The translations under genes were made by a program, and so were the position numbers. A stretch of DNA of 64,000 bases from Pedobacter sp. BS3 (GTDB lineage: Bacteria; Bacteroidota; Bacteroidia; Sphingobacteriales; Sphingobacteriaceae), in the NCBI RefSeq assembly GCF_008274585.1, contig NZ_VTRT01000008.1:1-64000 (forward strand). Reading direction: 5' to 3'. Positions 1-8,517 of this stretch are shown here, piece after piece (positions within the stretch are counted from its first letter, which is position 1; each line of letters opens with the position of its first letter). The notes beneath the pieces are model-generated. The model saw nothing but the letters and a program-made list of their open reading frames with translations. It ran no database searches and was not told where the DNA came from.

Positions 1-77
1 TAGTATTATATTTGAAAACAGATGTAGGATTTAATGGCAGTAGGTTTGACCATTTACACAAAATTCTTCACAGGCTC

Positions 78-110
78 AAGGCCGGCTATTGAAACCGGCC
101 TTTGTTGTTT
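78..110 (+). terminator. Rho-independent terminator of an upstream plus-strand gene
   Basis: A perfect 8-bp stem (AAGGCCGG / CCGGCCTT) with a 9-nt loop is followed by a T-rich run on the plus strand. The minus-strand side has no T-run, so it serves a plus-strand gene that lies left of the window and converges on apbE. Confidence 0.75.
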
Positions 111-1127
111 TTATTGCAGTAGTTTATAAAATCCCTTTGTCGCTGTATCTGCCACAGAGCCATCCGGCCGGTGATAAATAAAATAGGCTTGCATATCTTT
201 GTGCCTTTTCATGAAGGCTAACGCTTCATTTATGTGCATACCCATTAACGGGCTATCGTAACCATCGGCGGTGATAGCATCCTTAGCTACAATGGTCACG
301 CTGATCATTTCATTTTGTATGGGATAACCTGTACGGGCATCCAGTAAATGCGATATCCGCTTATTCCCGTTTTGATAATATTTGCGGTAATTTCCTGCAG
401 TGGTAATGGCACCTTTTTTCAGCGTCATAATCCGCTCTATAACAGGTGCATCAAAACTGTTATCAGCCGGACCTTCAATACCTACTTTCATGTAAGTGCC
501 GTCAGGCTTTTTCCCTTTTACCCGGAGTTCTCCTCCTATTTCAGCCATATAACACCGGATTCCTTTTTTTTCCAGGAATAAAGCCAGCACATCCACGCTA
601 TAGCCCTGAGCAATGCCGTTCACATCCAGTTTTACACAGGGGTCATCCTTTATTAAGTGGTTGGCATTTAAATGAATCTTACCGGAACCGATACACTGCA
701 TTAAAGCTGATATGGTTGTTGAATCAGGCAAACCCGTTACCTTCTTCGTACCAAATCCCCATGCCCGTACCAACGGATATACGGTAATATCAAAAATTCC
801 GCCAGTCTCTTTGTACACCTCTAATGATTTCTTTGTTACTGCCTGCAAATACTTATCGGCTATCAGTCCGGACTGCGATTCGTTGAACCGGCTGATGAGC
901 GAATAGGGCTTATAGATAGAAAGTGAGCTGTCTATTTCTGCCAGCAGATTTTCAATGGCCGCTTTAGTGATGATACTATCTGTAGCATAATAAGTAACAT
1001 GGTAGGTTGTTCCCTGGGCATAACCGCTGATATGGTAAGGTTTTATACCTAATCCCGGTGTTGCGCCATAAAGCGCCAGTAAACAGGCCAGACATAAAGC
1101 AACATTCCGTATTGAGATATGAGACAT
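111..1127 (-). CDS. apbE: FAD:protein FMN transferase (ApbE family)
   Basis: Flavin transferases of this family cleave FAD and attach FMN covalently to a Thr of periplasmic or membrane redox proteins such as Nqr/Rnf subunits. The 338-residue length is normal for the family. Visible: an N-terminal hydrophobic export segment (about 8-25), the signature LDVNGIAQG (167-175), EIGGELRVKG (196-205) and HLLDARTGYP (260-269). The late metal-site segment, usually ADALxT-like, reads ADGYDS, so the usual Thr position is a Ser. It stands alone: the next gene upstream starts 235 bp away and belongs to another family. No flavoprotein target is seen nearby. Confidence 0.9.
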   Translation of the reverse strand: MSHISIRNVALCLACLLALYGATPGLGIKPYHISGYAQGTTYHVTYYATDSIITKAAIENLLAEIDSSLSIYKPYSLISRFNESQSGLIADKYLQAVTKKSLEVYKETGGIFDITVYPLVRAWGFGTKKVTGLPDSTTISALMQCIGSGKIHLNANHLIKDDPCVKLDVNGIAQGYSVDVLALFLEKKGIRCYMAEIGGELRVKGKKPDGTYMKVGIEGPADNSFDAPVIERIMTLKKGAITTAGNYRKYYQNGNKRISHLLDARTGYPIQNEMISVTIVAKDAITADGYDSPLMGMHINEALAFMKRHKDMQAYFIYHRPDGSVADTATKGFYKLLQ

Positions 1128-1361
1128 GAGATTTTAGATGTGAGAGGAGTTTAATTAGCCTACCCCTCTCCAAAGGAGAGAGCTATTAGTGCGCCCTGTC
1201 TTGTTTCTTGCTTCCATGTTCTTGCTTCTCACTTGAGCCTTTCGCCCTAAATCTCCTGCCTTAAACTTTTTCATGTTCCTTTAGCTTTATTCTTGCCTTA
1301 TATTATCGCTTTTGGACTATAAACTTAATTTTATATCTTTGATAACAAGCAATTATTATAA

Positions 1362-2759
1362 TTATTTTGCCATTGCCTTTTCAAGAGCCTGCGTAGTTGT
1401 ATAATATTTAGCGAGCATGTTGGGCACCTCCCATTCCGGCAGTTTACTTTCTCTAAGATACTGTAAAAATCGCTTAGTTACTTCAGCAAAATGAGCTTCA
1501 TGTCCTACTTTATAGCTATCCGGAATAACTACTTCCCAACCTTTAGCCGACTTTTTATATGCGATACCGGGATATGTTTTCTGCATTTCCTGAAAATTAT
1601 TTTGCAGAACCTGTTCGTAATTGCTGTTTATTCCATTTATGGGTTCTATGTACAATACTGGTTTATATTGTTGCTCTTTTCCCTGACGGATAATTAGATT
1701 AGCTTTACTGCCCCGCATAATAGAATAGTGCAAATCTCCGGCATTTTCAGGAGCTTCAAAATTCCAGGTAACAGATACCTTAGCATGCACTCCTTTTATC
1801 GTATAATTCATTTCCCCGTTAGCATATACATTCAAAACACTATCACGAATATCTTTGCGCAGAAAATCCGGAAAAGTATCTAACTGGGTAGATTGCCGGA
1901 ACTGGGAAAGATTTATGGGTGTTACCCAGCGCTTTGCCGACAACATTTGTATATCCTTACGATAGTCAAGACTTATGTCAGGAAAACACTCCCACTGTAT
2001 CAGGTCTACCAGGTGCGTGGTAACATCTACCAATCCATCTCCTTCCTGGCTTACATCATAATACCAGGCCGGACGGGTAAGTGGGACACCGGAAACAGTC
2101 TTGAAAAAATGATGCACACTTTCTTTGGTTACGGCTGGATACTCAACCGTACCTTTCTCTAACTGCCCGAATATTTCAGAACGTAATGAAAATTCTTTTT
2201 GCAGGATACTTGTAATCTCATACCGTTCCGTCATGATATCATATAATAGCACATTATTCTTCTTTGCAGATTCAAACGCTTTTTTCAACAGCTCAAAACC
2301 GGCAGAATTAATAGCCATTGGCTTATCGGCCAATACGTTCAGTCCAGCATCTACAGATTTCTTAATGTACGCTGTTTTCTCCTGATTATTACCAGCTATT
2401 ACAACCACATTACCGGCTTTTTCAACAAGCATCTTTTCAAAATAATTACTACCGGTATACACCTTCTCTACCCAATGCGTAGGGTCTTCAGCACGATTAT
2501 TATACGATTCGATAAGCTTCAAATGAGCTTTAACTTCCAATCCTTCGGGTGCATATACATGCACTACCGGGCTAACATTATTGTACATACTTTTTTGTAC
2601 CAATGCAGCATGAAAATGTCCCGGAGCTAATGTAATTAACCGGATAGAATCTACTTCTGAAGTGGCTCCGGAGCCTTGCTTATTGTTCTGACACCCGGTG
2701 TTTATAGCAATTACCATGCAAATGAATAGTGTTTTTTGTATTACGTTGGGAAATTTCAT
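1362..2759 (-). CDS. Gfo/Idh/MocA-family oxidoreductase, lipoprotein
   Basis: Predicted NAD(P)-dependent sugar or cyclitol oxidoreductase with an N-terminal Rossmann domain and a Gfo/Idh C-terminal domain. The signal peptide ends in a lipobox-like INTGC (Cys 23), so it is probably membrane-anchored outside the cytoplasm. The loop that normally carries EKP reads ADKPMAINS (about 145-153), keeping the catalytic-site Lys-Pro. The dinucleotide loop near residues 43-52 (TLAPGHFHAA) is not a clean GxGxxG, so cofactor binding may differ. It follows a 520-bp non-coding gap and has no full copy of the locus operator upstream, so its membership in the regulon is uncertain. Substrate unknown. Confidence 0.75.
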   Translation of the reverse strand: MKFPNVIQKTLFICMVIAINTGCQNNKQGSGATSEVDSIRLITLAPGHFHAALVQKSMYNNVSPVVHVYAPEGLEVKAHLKLIESYNNRAEDPTHWVEKVYTGSNYFEKMLVEKAGNVVVIAGNNQEKTAYIKKSVDAGLNVLADKPMAINSAGFELLKKAFESAKKNNVLLYDIMTERYEITSILQKEFSLRSEIFGQLEKGTVEYPAVTKESVHHFFKTVSGVPLTRPAWYYDVSQEGDGLVDVTTHLVDLIQWECFPDISLDYRKDIQMLSAKRWVTPINLSQFRQSTQLDTFPDFLRKDIRDSVLNVYANGEMNYTIKGVHAKVSVTWNFEAPENAGDLHYSIMRGSKANLIIRQGKEQQYKPVLYIEPINGINSNYEQVLQNNFQEMQKTYPGIAYKKSAKGWEVVIPDSYKVGHEAHFAEVTKRFLQYLRESKLPEWEVPNMLAKYYTTTQALEKAMAK

Positions 2760-3279
2760 ATTAAGTTAAAAGTTAAAACCGATAATATGGGTTTAGTTAA
2801 ACATATATAAGCTGTAAATACTAATCAGAGCCTTATAATGCGGGTACTTCAATCAAAGTATTTTGTAAAGCATGGCCAGAAATACGTGGGAACAGATAGC
2901 CCCGCTTTACGCTCATACTACACGGCCCCTCTCACATGCCCGGGCAAGCCTTAGCCACTAAGCAGGTATCCGCTCCAATCTGGTTTAGCTAACACAAGTC
3001 AGTGCTACTATTACTAAGAACATGTTTAAATTCCATAGCTGTGGTAATGTAGATGGACGGTGTCTCCACCGTCCATGGCTTCAGCCGCTGCTAGTGTCCT
3101 CACCAGCAGCAATAAAACCATTGCTTCATGAAATTTAAACATGTTTTATACTGGTATCAAGTACCGTATTGCGATAGTCTCCGCCATATTTCCATTATCA
3201 CTTCCAATCTTTTCTGATCGCAGACTATAGGCTATCTTACACCTCTTGCCATCCACTTGGAATAATAACCCTTTACTCA
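2760..3279. other. 520-bp non-coding gap with a repeat element
   Basis: No convincing coding sequence on either strand. It contains repeat element A (separate entry) and, nearer the 2759 start codon, a CGGGTAC half-site at 2841 resembling half of the locus operator. The remaining bases (about 2850-3015 and 3150-3275) show nothing I recognise. Confidence 0.6.
3019..3145 (+). repeat. Interspersed inverted-repeat element, copy A
   Basis: About 127 bp bounded by an 18-bp terminal inverted repeat (AACATGTTTAAATTCCAT / ATGAAATTTAAACATGTT, one mismatch). It encloses two hairpins: GGACGGTG-TCT-CACCGTCC type and GCTGCTAGTG-TCCT-CACCAGCAGC type. Its reverse complement aligns along its length with the elements at 8389 and 57791. 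It carries no ORF. Confidence 0.75.
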
Positions 3280-4635
3280 TTACACTTTAGGCTCCCAGCC
3301 AGGCTGATATTCACGACTCCAATATTTTAAAGCTTCTTTATTATTCAGAATATGCCCATTTTTAGGATCAATATGTAACAATCCGCCAGAACGTTGTGCA
3401 ATATTACCTAATTGCACTAATAAGGTACTTTGATGCCCACTAATAATATCAGCATTTAATGAAGTGCCTTTACGAATCCCTTCAAAAAAGTTTTGTATGT
3501 GTAATGCATCCAAAGCCTGTGATGGATTGGTCAGACTACCGGTATCCACTTTCACATCATTCTTTACTTCTTTAACTACGTTATTTTTCAGGTCATAAAT
3601 AGTATAACCATTAGTGCCATTTATCTGCATAGAGCCATTATCCCCATAGAAAATAACACCCACACTTGAACCCTCTACTGTCCGTCCGTTACAACTCCTT
3701 CCTTCCCAGGTAATGGCAGTATTATTATCAAACTCCATAGCGATTACCTGAGTATCAGGAGTTTCCCAATCGTCCTTATAACGATAACGTCCACCTGCCG
3801 AAGTTACTTTTGTAGGATAATCCACTTTTAGCCCCCACCTGGCAAGGTCAACCATGTGAGTACCATTATTCAACGCTTCGCCAGTTCCCCAGTGCCAAAA
3901 CCAGTGCCAGTTATAATGCAGCAGGTTATCTTTATACTGCCGACGAGGCGCCGGCCCCTGCCACAAATCAAAGTTGAGCCATTCGGGAACAGGAACAGCT
4001 TTCCCAATACCAATAGACGGACGATTGTTGGTATACCATGTTTTTGCAAAATAAGGTCGCCCGATTATGCCATCATGTAATTCTTTTATGGCTGCCTGAA
4101 CATTGGGCCATGAACGACGCTGGTTACCCATTTGGATAACATTTTTATATTTTTTTGTGGCTGCAATAAGAATTTCACCTTCGTTAGGGTTGTGGCTGCA
4201 TGGCTTTTCAAGATATACGTGTTTTCCAGCTTTCGAAGCTAAAATAGCTGCCGGGGCATGCCAGTGATCGGGAGCTGCAACCACCAGAGCATCTACATCT
4301 TTATATTCCAGGGCTTTCCTGAAATCGGGCTGGGCCTTGGGGCGCTTATTCTGTCTTTTCTCTACCTGACCAATACATCTGTCGGCTGCCCGACTATCCA
4401 CATCACAAACGTAAACTATTTCACAATTTGGCTGACTTGAGAAATTGTTAGCTAATGCTAATCCACGGGCATTTACCCCCATCATAGCCACTTTAATCCG
4501 ATCATTGGCTCCTAATATTCCAGCATAACTTTTAGCACTAAAACCGGGTAGAACACCACCAAAAGAAACGGCAGCGCCGCCAATTATTGCTTTTTTAATA
4601 AAATCTCTCCGTGTGTTTTCGCTTATTTCTTTCAT
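3280..4635 (-). CDS. Tat-exported Gfo/Idh/MocA-family oxidoreductase
   Basis: A 451-residue oxidoreductase with a twin-arginine signal (TRRDFIKKA, about 8-16) and a hydrophobic, small-residue-rich h-region. The Rossmann start is IKVAMMGVNARG (about 48-59) and the catalytic-site motif is YLEKPCSHN (about 142-150). Tat export suggests the nucleotide cofactor is bound before translocation, as in periplasmic glucose-fructose oxidoreductase. It is the third gene of a unit with another Tat-exported Gfo/Idh (13-bp gap) and a CE15-like hydrolase. That points to periplasmic oxidation of a released sugar. Which sugar cannot be read from the sequence. Confidence 0.85.
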   Translation of the reverse strand: MKEISENTRRDFIKKAIIGGAAVSFGGVLPGFSAKSYAGILGANDRIKVAMMGVNARGLALANNFSSQPNCEIVYVCDVDSRAADRCIGQVEKRQNKRPKAQPDFRKALEYKDVDALVVAAPDHWHAPAAILASKAGKHVYLEKPCSHNPNEGEILIAATKKYKNVIQMGNQRRSWPNVQAAIKELHDGIIGRPYFAKTWYTNNRPSIGIGKAVPVPEWLNFDLWQGPAPRRQYKDNLLHYNWHWFWHWGTGEALNNGTHMVDLARWGLKVDYPTKVTSAGGRYRYKDDWETPDTQVIAMEFDNNTAITWEGRSCNGRTVEGSSVGVIFYGDNGSMQINGTNGYTIYDLKNNVVKEVKNDVKVDTGSLTNPSQALDALHIQNFFEGIRKGTSLNADIISGHQSTLLVQLGNIAQRSGGLLHIDPKNGHILNNKEALKYWSREYQPGWEPKV

Positions 4636-4648
4636 AATTGATTATTTC

Positions 4649-5680
4649 TTACTTAGTAATTCCAGCTTTTTTAAATATTGAGTCTATACTTACAGAAGCT
4701 CCCCCTTTGACCTTGCTTTCATCAGCAGCTTCCATAAATGCACATATCTCCAGCGTTTCTTCCGGTTTTACCGGAACAATACCTGTCTGGAAGAATTGAA
4801 TAATTTGCTCTAACAATGGATTATAACCTTTAAAATCTCCCAGGGATACAGTAGCCTTTTCAGCAAATACAGTTCCGCCGTAGGCACTCTTTCCCGAACG
4901 TGTACCACGAAATGTACCAATACGATCATCCTCCCAAACACCTATTGTTACATCGGTATCGTCTGTATGTACCCGGCTTACTTGTTTACATCCGGTACCC
5001 ATTAAAGTAAACAATATCTCTACACCATGTATACCGTACCAGAAAAAATCAGGGTGTGTTTTTTCCAGTGTTGCCGGACTGTAGGTCTCTGCTCCTATAA
5101 TCTTACCGAGTTTACCAGCCTTAACATCGTCTATACCGGTTATATAACGAAGTGACGAAGATGAAAATACCGGAACATTATATCGCTGTGCTGCATCAAA
5201 TATGGCTTTTGCATCTTTTAATGAAGCTGCTATGGGCTTATCAATAAACAAACGTTTACCTGCTTTAATTACCGGCATAGCTTGTTCCAGATGTAAGCGT
5301 CCGTCATTGGTTTCCAACAGCACAACATCTACTTTTTTCAATAACTCAGAAATAGAGCTAACTATTTCTACCCCCATTTTTTTTACTTCTTCTGTGTAGC
5401 CCGGTATTCGTTCAACACTTTTGAGTATATCGTTGCTGCCCTTAGGATATGCCGCTACTATTTTGTATCCTCCATACTGAGGTCCGGCATTAAGATCATT
5501 TAATGTTCTGGTAAACGCTACGGCATGCGAGGTATCCAGGCCAATAATACCAATTCTTTTACCGGCTTCCTGTCTGTTGTTTTTTGCATACAACGGATCA
5601 ATTATACCCGATACACCGATACCAGCGCCGGCTATTGCTGCCATTTTAATAAAATCCCTGCGATTACAGTTCTCTTTCAT
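4649..5680 (-). CDS. Tat-exported Gfo/Idh/MocA-family oxidoreductase (short form)
   Basis: A 343-residue protein with a Tat signal (NRRDFIKMA, about 6-14). The Rossmann segment is RIGIIGLDTSHA (about 42-53), in which the usual GxGxxG is GLDTSH. The catalytic-site loop is FIDKPIAAS (about 145-153). The atypical glycine loop and short length suggest a divergent subgroup with altered cofactor binding or another reaction. It sits between a CE15-like hydrolase (23 bp upstream) and a second Gfo/Idh (13 bp downstream) and is probably cotranscribed with both from the operator-bearing region near 8156. Confidence 0.8.
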   Translation of the reverse strand: MKENCNRRDFIKMAAIAGAGIGVSGIIDPLYAKNNRQEAGKRIGIIGLDTSHAVAFTRTLNDLNAGPQYGGYKIVAAYPKGSNDILKSVERIPGYTEEVKKMGVEIVSSISELLKKVDVVLLETNDGRLHLEQAMPVIKAGKRLFIDKPIAASLKDAKAIFDAAQRYNVPVFSSSSLRYITGIDDVKAGKLGKIIGAETYSPATLEKTHPDFFWYGIHGVEILFTLMGTGCKQVSRVHTDDTDVTIGVWEDDRIGTFRGTRSGKSAYGGTVFAEKATVSLGDFKGYNPLLEQIIQFFQTGIVPVKPEETLEICAFMEAADESKVKGGASVSIDSIFKKAGITK

Positions 5681-5703
5681 ATTTTGTTATTTAAGATATT
5701 AAT

Positions 5704-8079
5704 TTATGGTTCCTGATTGATTAAATTACTATAAAAGGTAGCAACCTGACTATACATCGGCACCGTCATCCGGTTAATCTCCCTGGGCGTATCAAATTGT
5801 AACTGTTCCGGCTGCTGATATAATTTATACACTGATTTTACAGATGGCATGACTTTCCTAACAGCTTCCATATCTGTATATCGATCTAACACCGGCGAAA
5901 TGATCAGTAATGGTCGTGGAGCAATACAGGATATGATCTCCGGAAAATCGACTGGAACTTGCTGTGGATCTCCTGCATAAAAGCCCAACCGTGGGATAAA
6001 TCCGTGTAAATGAGAATAAGTACGTATACTTTCATATCGACCGTTACTTGTGCGCCAGGGCGAGAATGCTGCCACAACAGCCAGACCGGCTATACGATTA
6101 TCCTGCGCCGCAGCCATAAGCCCTACACTGCCGCCAATAGTATTGCCGAGCAAAAAAATATGCCTGCGGTCAATATCATTAAATGTTTCTAAAGCATCTA
6201 CACAAGCCCGGACATCACTTACCATTTTTCCCATTTTAGACCATTCCGGATAACGCTGATAAAAATAGGGAGCTTCCTGATTGCGGGTGCCGAAACCAAA
6301 CATATCAATGGCCATCACGGCAAATCCATGATTAACAAGCTCCTGGAATAACTTACTGTTACCATTGCCGCTATCTTTATCATAACCATACGCATAGCCA
6401 TGCGCATACGCATACTGATGCAGAAATATAACAACAGGTATCTTGCCATTGGCCTGAACTTTTTTATTGCCTGATTTATCCACTGGGTAATATAACATGC
6501 CGCTAATATGATCGCCAATTGCTGTATAGGGCCCTATATAAACCGCTTTTGCTCCGGCTATTTTCGGGCGACCTATAATACCGTCAATCCAGTCAACCCG
6601 TGCCGGTATAGTTGGTGCTATTTCACCAGGTTTTATCCCCGGAGGCTCATTTCCCAGTAACCACTGCAAATTATTCAGGAATTGTTTTTTATGTGCAGCA
6701 AAAATTGTTGTATCAGGGTAGCTTTCTTTTAAATGTACAGGAGTGATTTTTTGTGAAGCAAGCTTATCGGCTGTATGTTCGTTCTCCCAAACGGTGAAAG
6801 AATAATTATAATACAGAACGTTTTCCCAGGGAAACTGCTTCCGATTGAACTTAATATCTAAAAAATCAATGCTTCGTTCCACATCCCTGGCTGCTACCGC
6901 ATGCTCACCCATACGTGACAATACACCAATATTATCAGGTACACCGAGAAAACTATATACTTTTTTTACTGATTGGTAATTCTGCTCTGTTGACCAGGGA
7001 TTTAGCTGCCTTTCTACAATGGAATAATGCAGTAATAATATGCGGGGAGCAATAAGAGACAACAATAAATTCTGGTCAATGGGCAGTTTGTCTTCACGTC
7101 CAAAGAAAAATCGTAAACGTGGGTGAAACCAGTGTGCTGCATTGGCACAAATATCATCTAATGTTTGGTCACAATACTGCGGATCACTATAACGCCAGGG
7201 GGTAACGCCACCAGTTCCGCTACTGCTTGACACTACGGCAGCTATACGATCATCAAACGCTGCAGCCCATAATGATTGTTTCCCGTTACGGGAATGCCCG
7301 GTAATTGCAATTTGATTTTTATTGACTTCTTTACGGGTAACCAGATAATCTATTACCCGCGATGCCCCCCAGGCCCGACGCATTAAACAGGTAAAATCAT
7401 AATCAGGGTAAAGTGCCTGGTATGCCTGTGTATCATCCTTACTGTCTGCACCAGCATACACACAACCGATATATCCCCGCCTCACGGCCAATTGGGCCCA
7501 ATCACGATGAGTCCATTGTGTCATATATACCGGTAAAGGTCCTTTCTCTTCCGGGAGCATCAATTCAAAAGTCATTTTAGCCTTATAACCAGGGCCAAAA
7601 TGAAGCGTTATCAGTTGAATATGTGTTCTTTCCTCATACCCATCAGACAAAACTGTAACTTTAAAATCTTTAGGTGGTGGTGGAATTTTACCGGAAATCC
7701 AATATTGAAACTGTTCCTTTATCCACTGTCGCTTTGCTTCCCATTGCTGTAAGGTTTGAACAGGCTGGTTTCTGCCGTTTTGATTTAACACTAATGGATC
7801 GGGCAACATAGGGATGGATGGCATTTTGGAGAAATCGGGAGGCAACTCCCCTGAACGATGCAGCCATTCTAACCAGGTGCTGTCTTTCAATGTCACCCGT
7901 CGGCTGATAGACACACGATGATCCTTCGAAACATTAATAGTTAATATATCTTTCAAATAGGCTTTACGCTTGTCTACATCCGATTGTGCAAACAGCAAAA
8001 GCGGCATATATAACATGCTGAACAAGGTAATTTTTACTGAAATATTTTTTATAATCACTAACTGCCTGATTAAACTCAA
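5704..8079 (-). CDS. Secreted tandem alpha/beta-hydrolase, CE15-like plus degenerate second domain
   Basis: A 791-residue exported protein with two hydrolase domains. Domain 1 (about 110-415) has the nucleophile elbow GHSRNGK (261-267), as in CE15 glucuronoyl methylesterases (GxSRxGK), and a late GEHAVA His (about 391-396). It probably removes ester groups from uronic acids or a related acyl group. Domain 2 (about 500-785) has the fold signatures HQYAYAHG and IDMFGFG. Its elbow reads GNTIGG (645-650), with Thr in place of Ser, and I see no clear catalytic His near its C-terminus, so it is probably non-catalytic. The open frame begins at a TTG codon; a GTG at 8058 gives an equally good signal peptide. 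First gene of a three-gene unit behind operator 8156. Confidence 0.75.
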   Translation of the reverse strand: MSLIRQLVIIKNISVKITLFSMLYMPLLLFAQSDVDKRKAYLKDILTINVSKDHRVSISRRVTLKDSTWLEWLHRSGELPPDFSKMPSIPMLPDPLVLNQNGRNQPVQTLQQWEAKRQWIKEQFQYWISGKIPPPPKDFKVTVLSDGYEERTHIQLITLHFGPGYKAKMTFELMLPEEKGPLPVYMTQWTHRDWAQLAVRRGYIGCVYAGADSKDDTQAYQALYPDYDFTCLMRRAWGASRVIDYLVTRKEVNKNQIAITGHSRNGKQSLWAAAFDDRIAAVVSSSSGTGGVTPWRYSDPQYCDQTLDDICANAAHWFHPRLRFFFGREDKLPIDQNLLLSLIAPRILLLHYSIVERQLNPWSTEQNYQSVKKVYSFLGVPDNIGVLSRMGEHAVAARDVERSIDFLDIKFNRKQFPWENVLYYNYSFTVWENEHTADKLASQKITPVHLKESYPDTTIFAAHKKQFLNNLQWLLGNEPPGIKPGEIAPTIPARVDWIDGIIGRPKIAGAKAVYIGPYTAIGDHISGMLYYPVDKSGNKKVQANGKIPVVIFLHQYAYAHGYAYGYDKDSGNGNSKLFQELVNHGFAVMAIDMFGFGTRNQEAPYFYQRYPEWSKMGKMVSDVRACVDALETFNDIDRRHIFLLGNTIGGSVGLMAAAQDNRIAGLAVVAAFSPWRTSNGRYESIRTYSHLHGFIPRLGFYAGDPQQVPVDFPEIISCIAPRPLLIISPVLDRYTDMEAVRKVMPSVKSVYKLYQQPEQLQFDTPREINRMTVPMYSQVATFYSNLINQEP

Positions 8080-8155
8080 AGGATAATTAATATGGGATAA
8101 ACATCAATACTTAAAACAGAGCCTTATAAAGGCAAATTTTTCAGATTCTTGCAAA

Positions 8156-8169
8156 CGTTTACGTACCCG
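8156..8169. promoter_or_regulatory. LacI-type operator (CGTTTACGTACCCG)
   Basis: Near-palindrome matching the ten-member consensus YGKKTACGTACMCG with a central CpG. It lies 76 bp upstream of the CE15-like hydrolase gene. Confidence 0.8.
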
Positions 8170-8388
8170 AAAATATTAAATAGTAAATAAAAAAACAAAT
8201 TCATCTTAATAAAATGTTATGTGATATATATGTTAAAACGGACTTTGATATAATTTAACAATTGTTTTTTACCTGGTTTTGCATCGTGTATTACTGGCTA
8301 AGTAACAATATAATTACCTGAAAGGGCCCAACATCCTGAATAACCATTCACCACCGATATCAGGAAATATGGGCCCGATAATTATTAA

Positions 8389-8516
8389 AACATGTTTAAA
8401 TTTCACGAGATCATGTTTTTATAGCTGCTGGTGAAGGCACCAACAGCGACTGAGGCCATGAACGGTGTCTTATCAGCCCATTTACAATTACCACATACAT
8501 GAAATTCAAATATATT
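8389..8516 (-). repeat. Interspersed inverted-repeat element, copy B
   Basis: Opposite orientation to copy A. The left end AACATGTTTAAATTTCAC and right end ATGAAATTCAAATATATT form the terminal repeat; the internal GCTGCTGGTG-AAGG-CACCAACAGC hairpin is kept and the second hairpin is decayed. The element ends one base after the stop codon of the gene at 8518, so it forms that gene's 3' untranslated region. Confidence 0.7.
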
Positions 8517-8517
8517 C

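Larger units (their letters stand above)
8080..8517. other. 438-bp gap: operator plus repeat element B
   Basis: Holds the LacI-type operator at 8156 and repeat element B at 8389, listed separately. The AT-rich stretch between them (about 8175-8385) has no ORF or clear structure. Confidence 0.6.

Noticed and set aside
446-787. 113-residue plus-strand open frame
   Set aside because: Antisense shadow of apbE, without recognisable features.
1335-1342. TATCTTTG, a perfect TAnnTTTG, on the plus strand
   Set aside because: It points into the 3' end of a minus-strand gene with no plus-strand gene to serve; likely chance.
2841-2854. CGGGTAC half-site upstream of the Gfo/Idh lipoprotein gene
   Set aside because: Only one half matches the operator; the other half (TTCAATC) does not, so it is not counted as a member.
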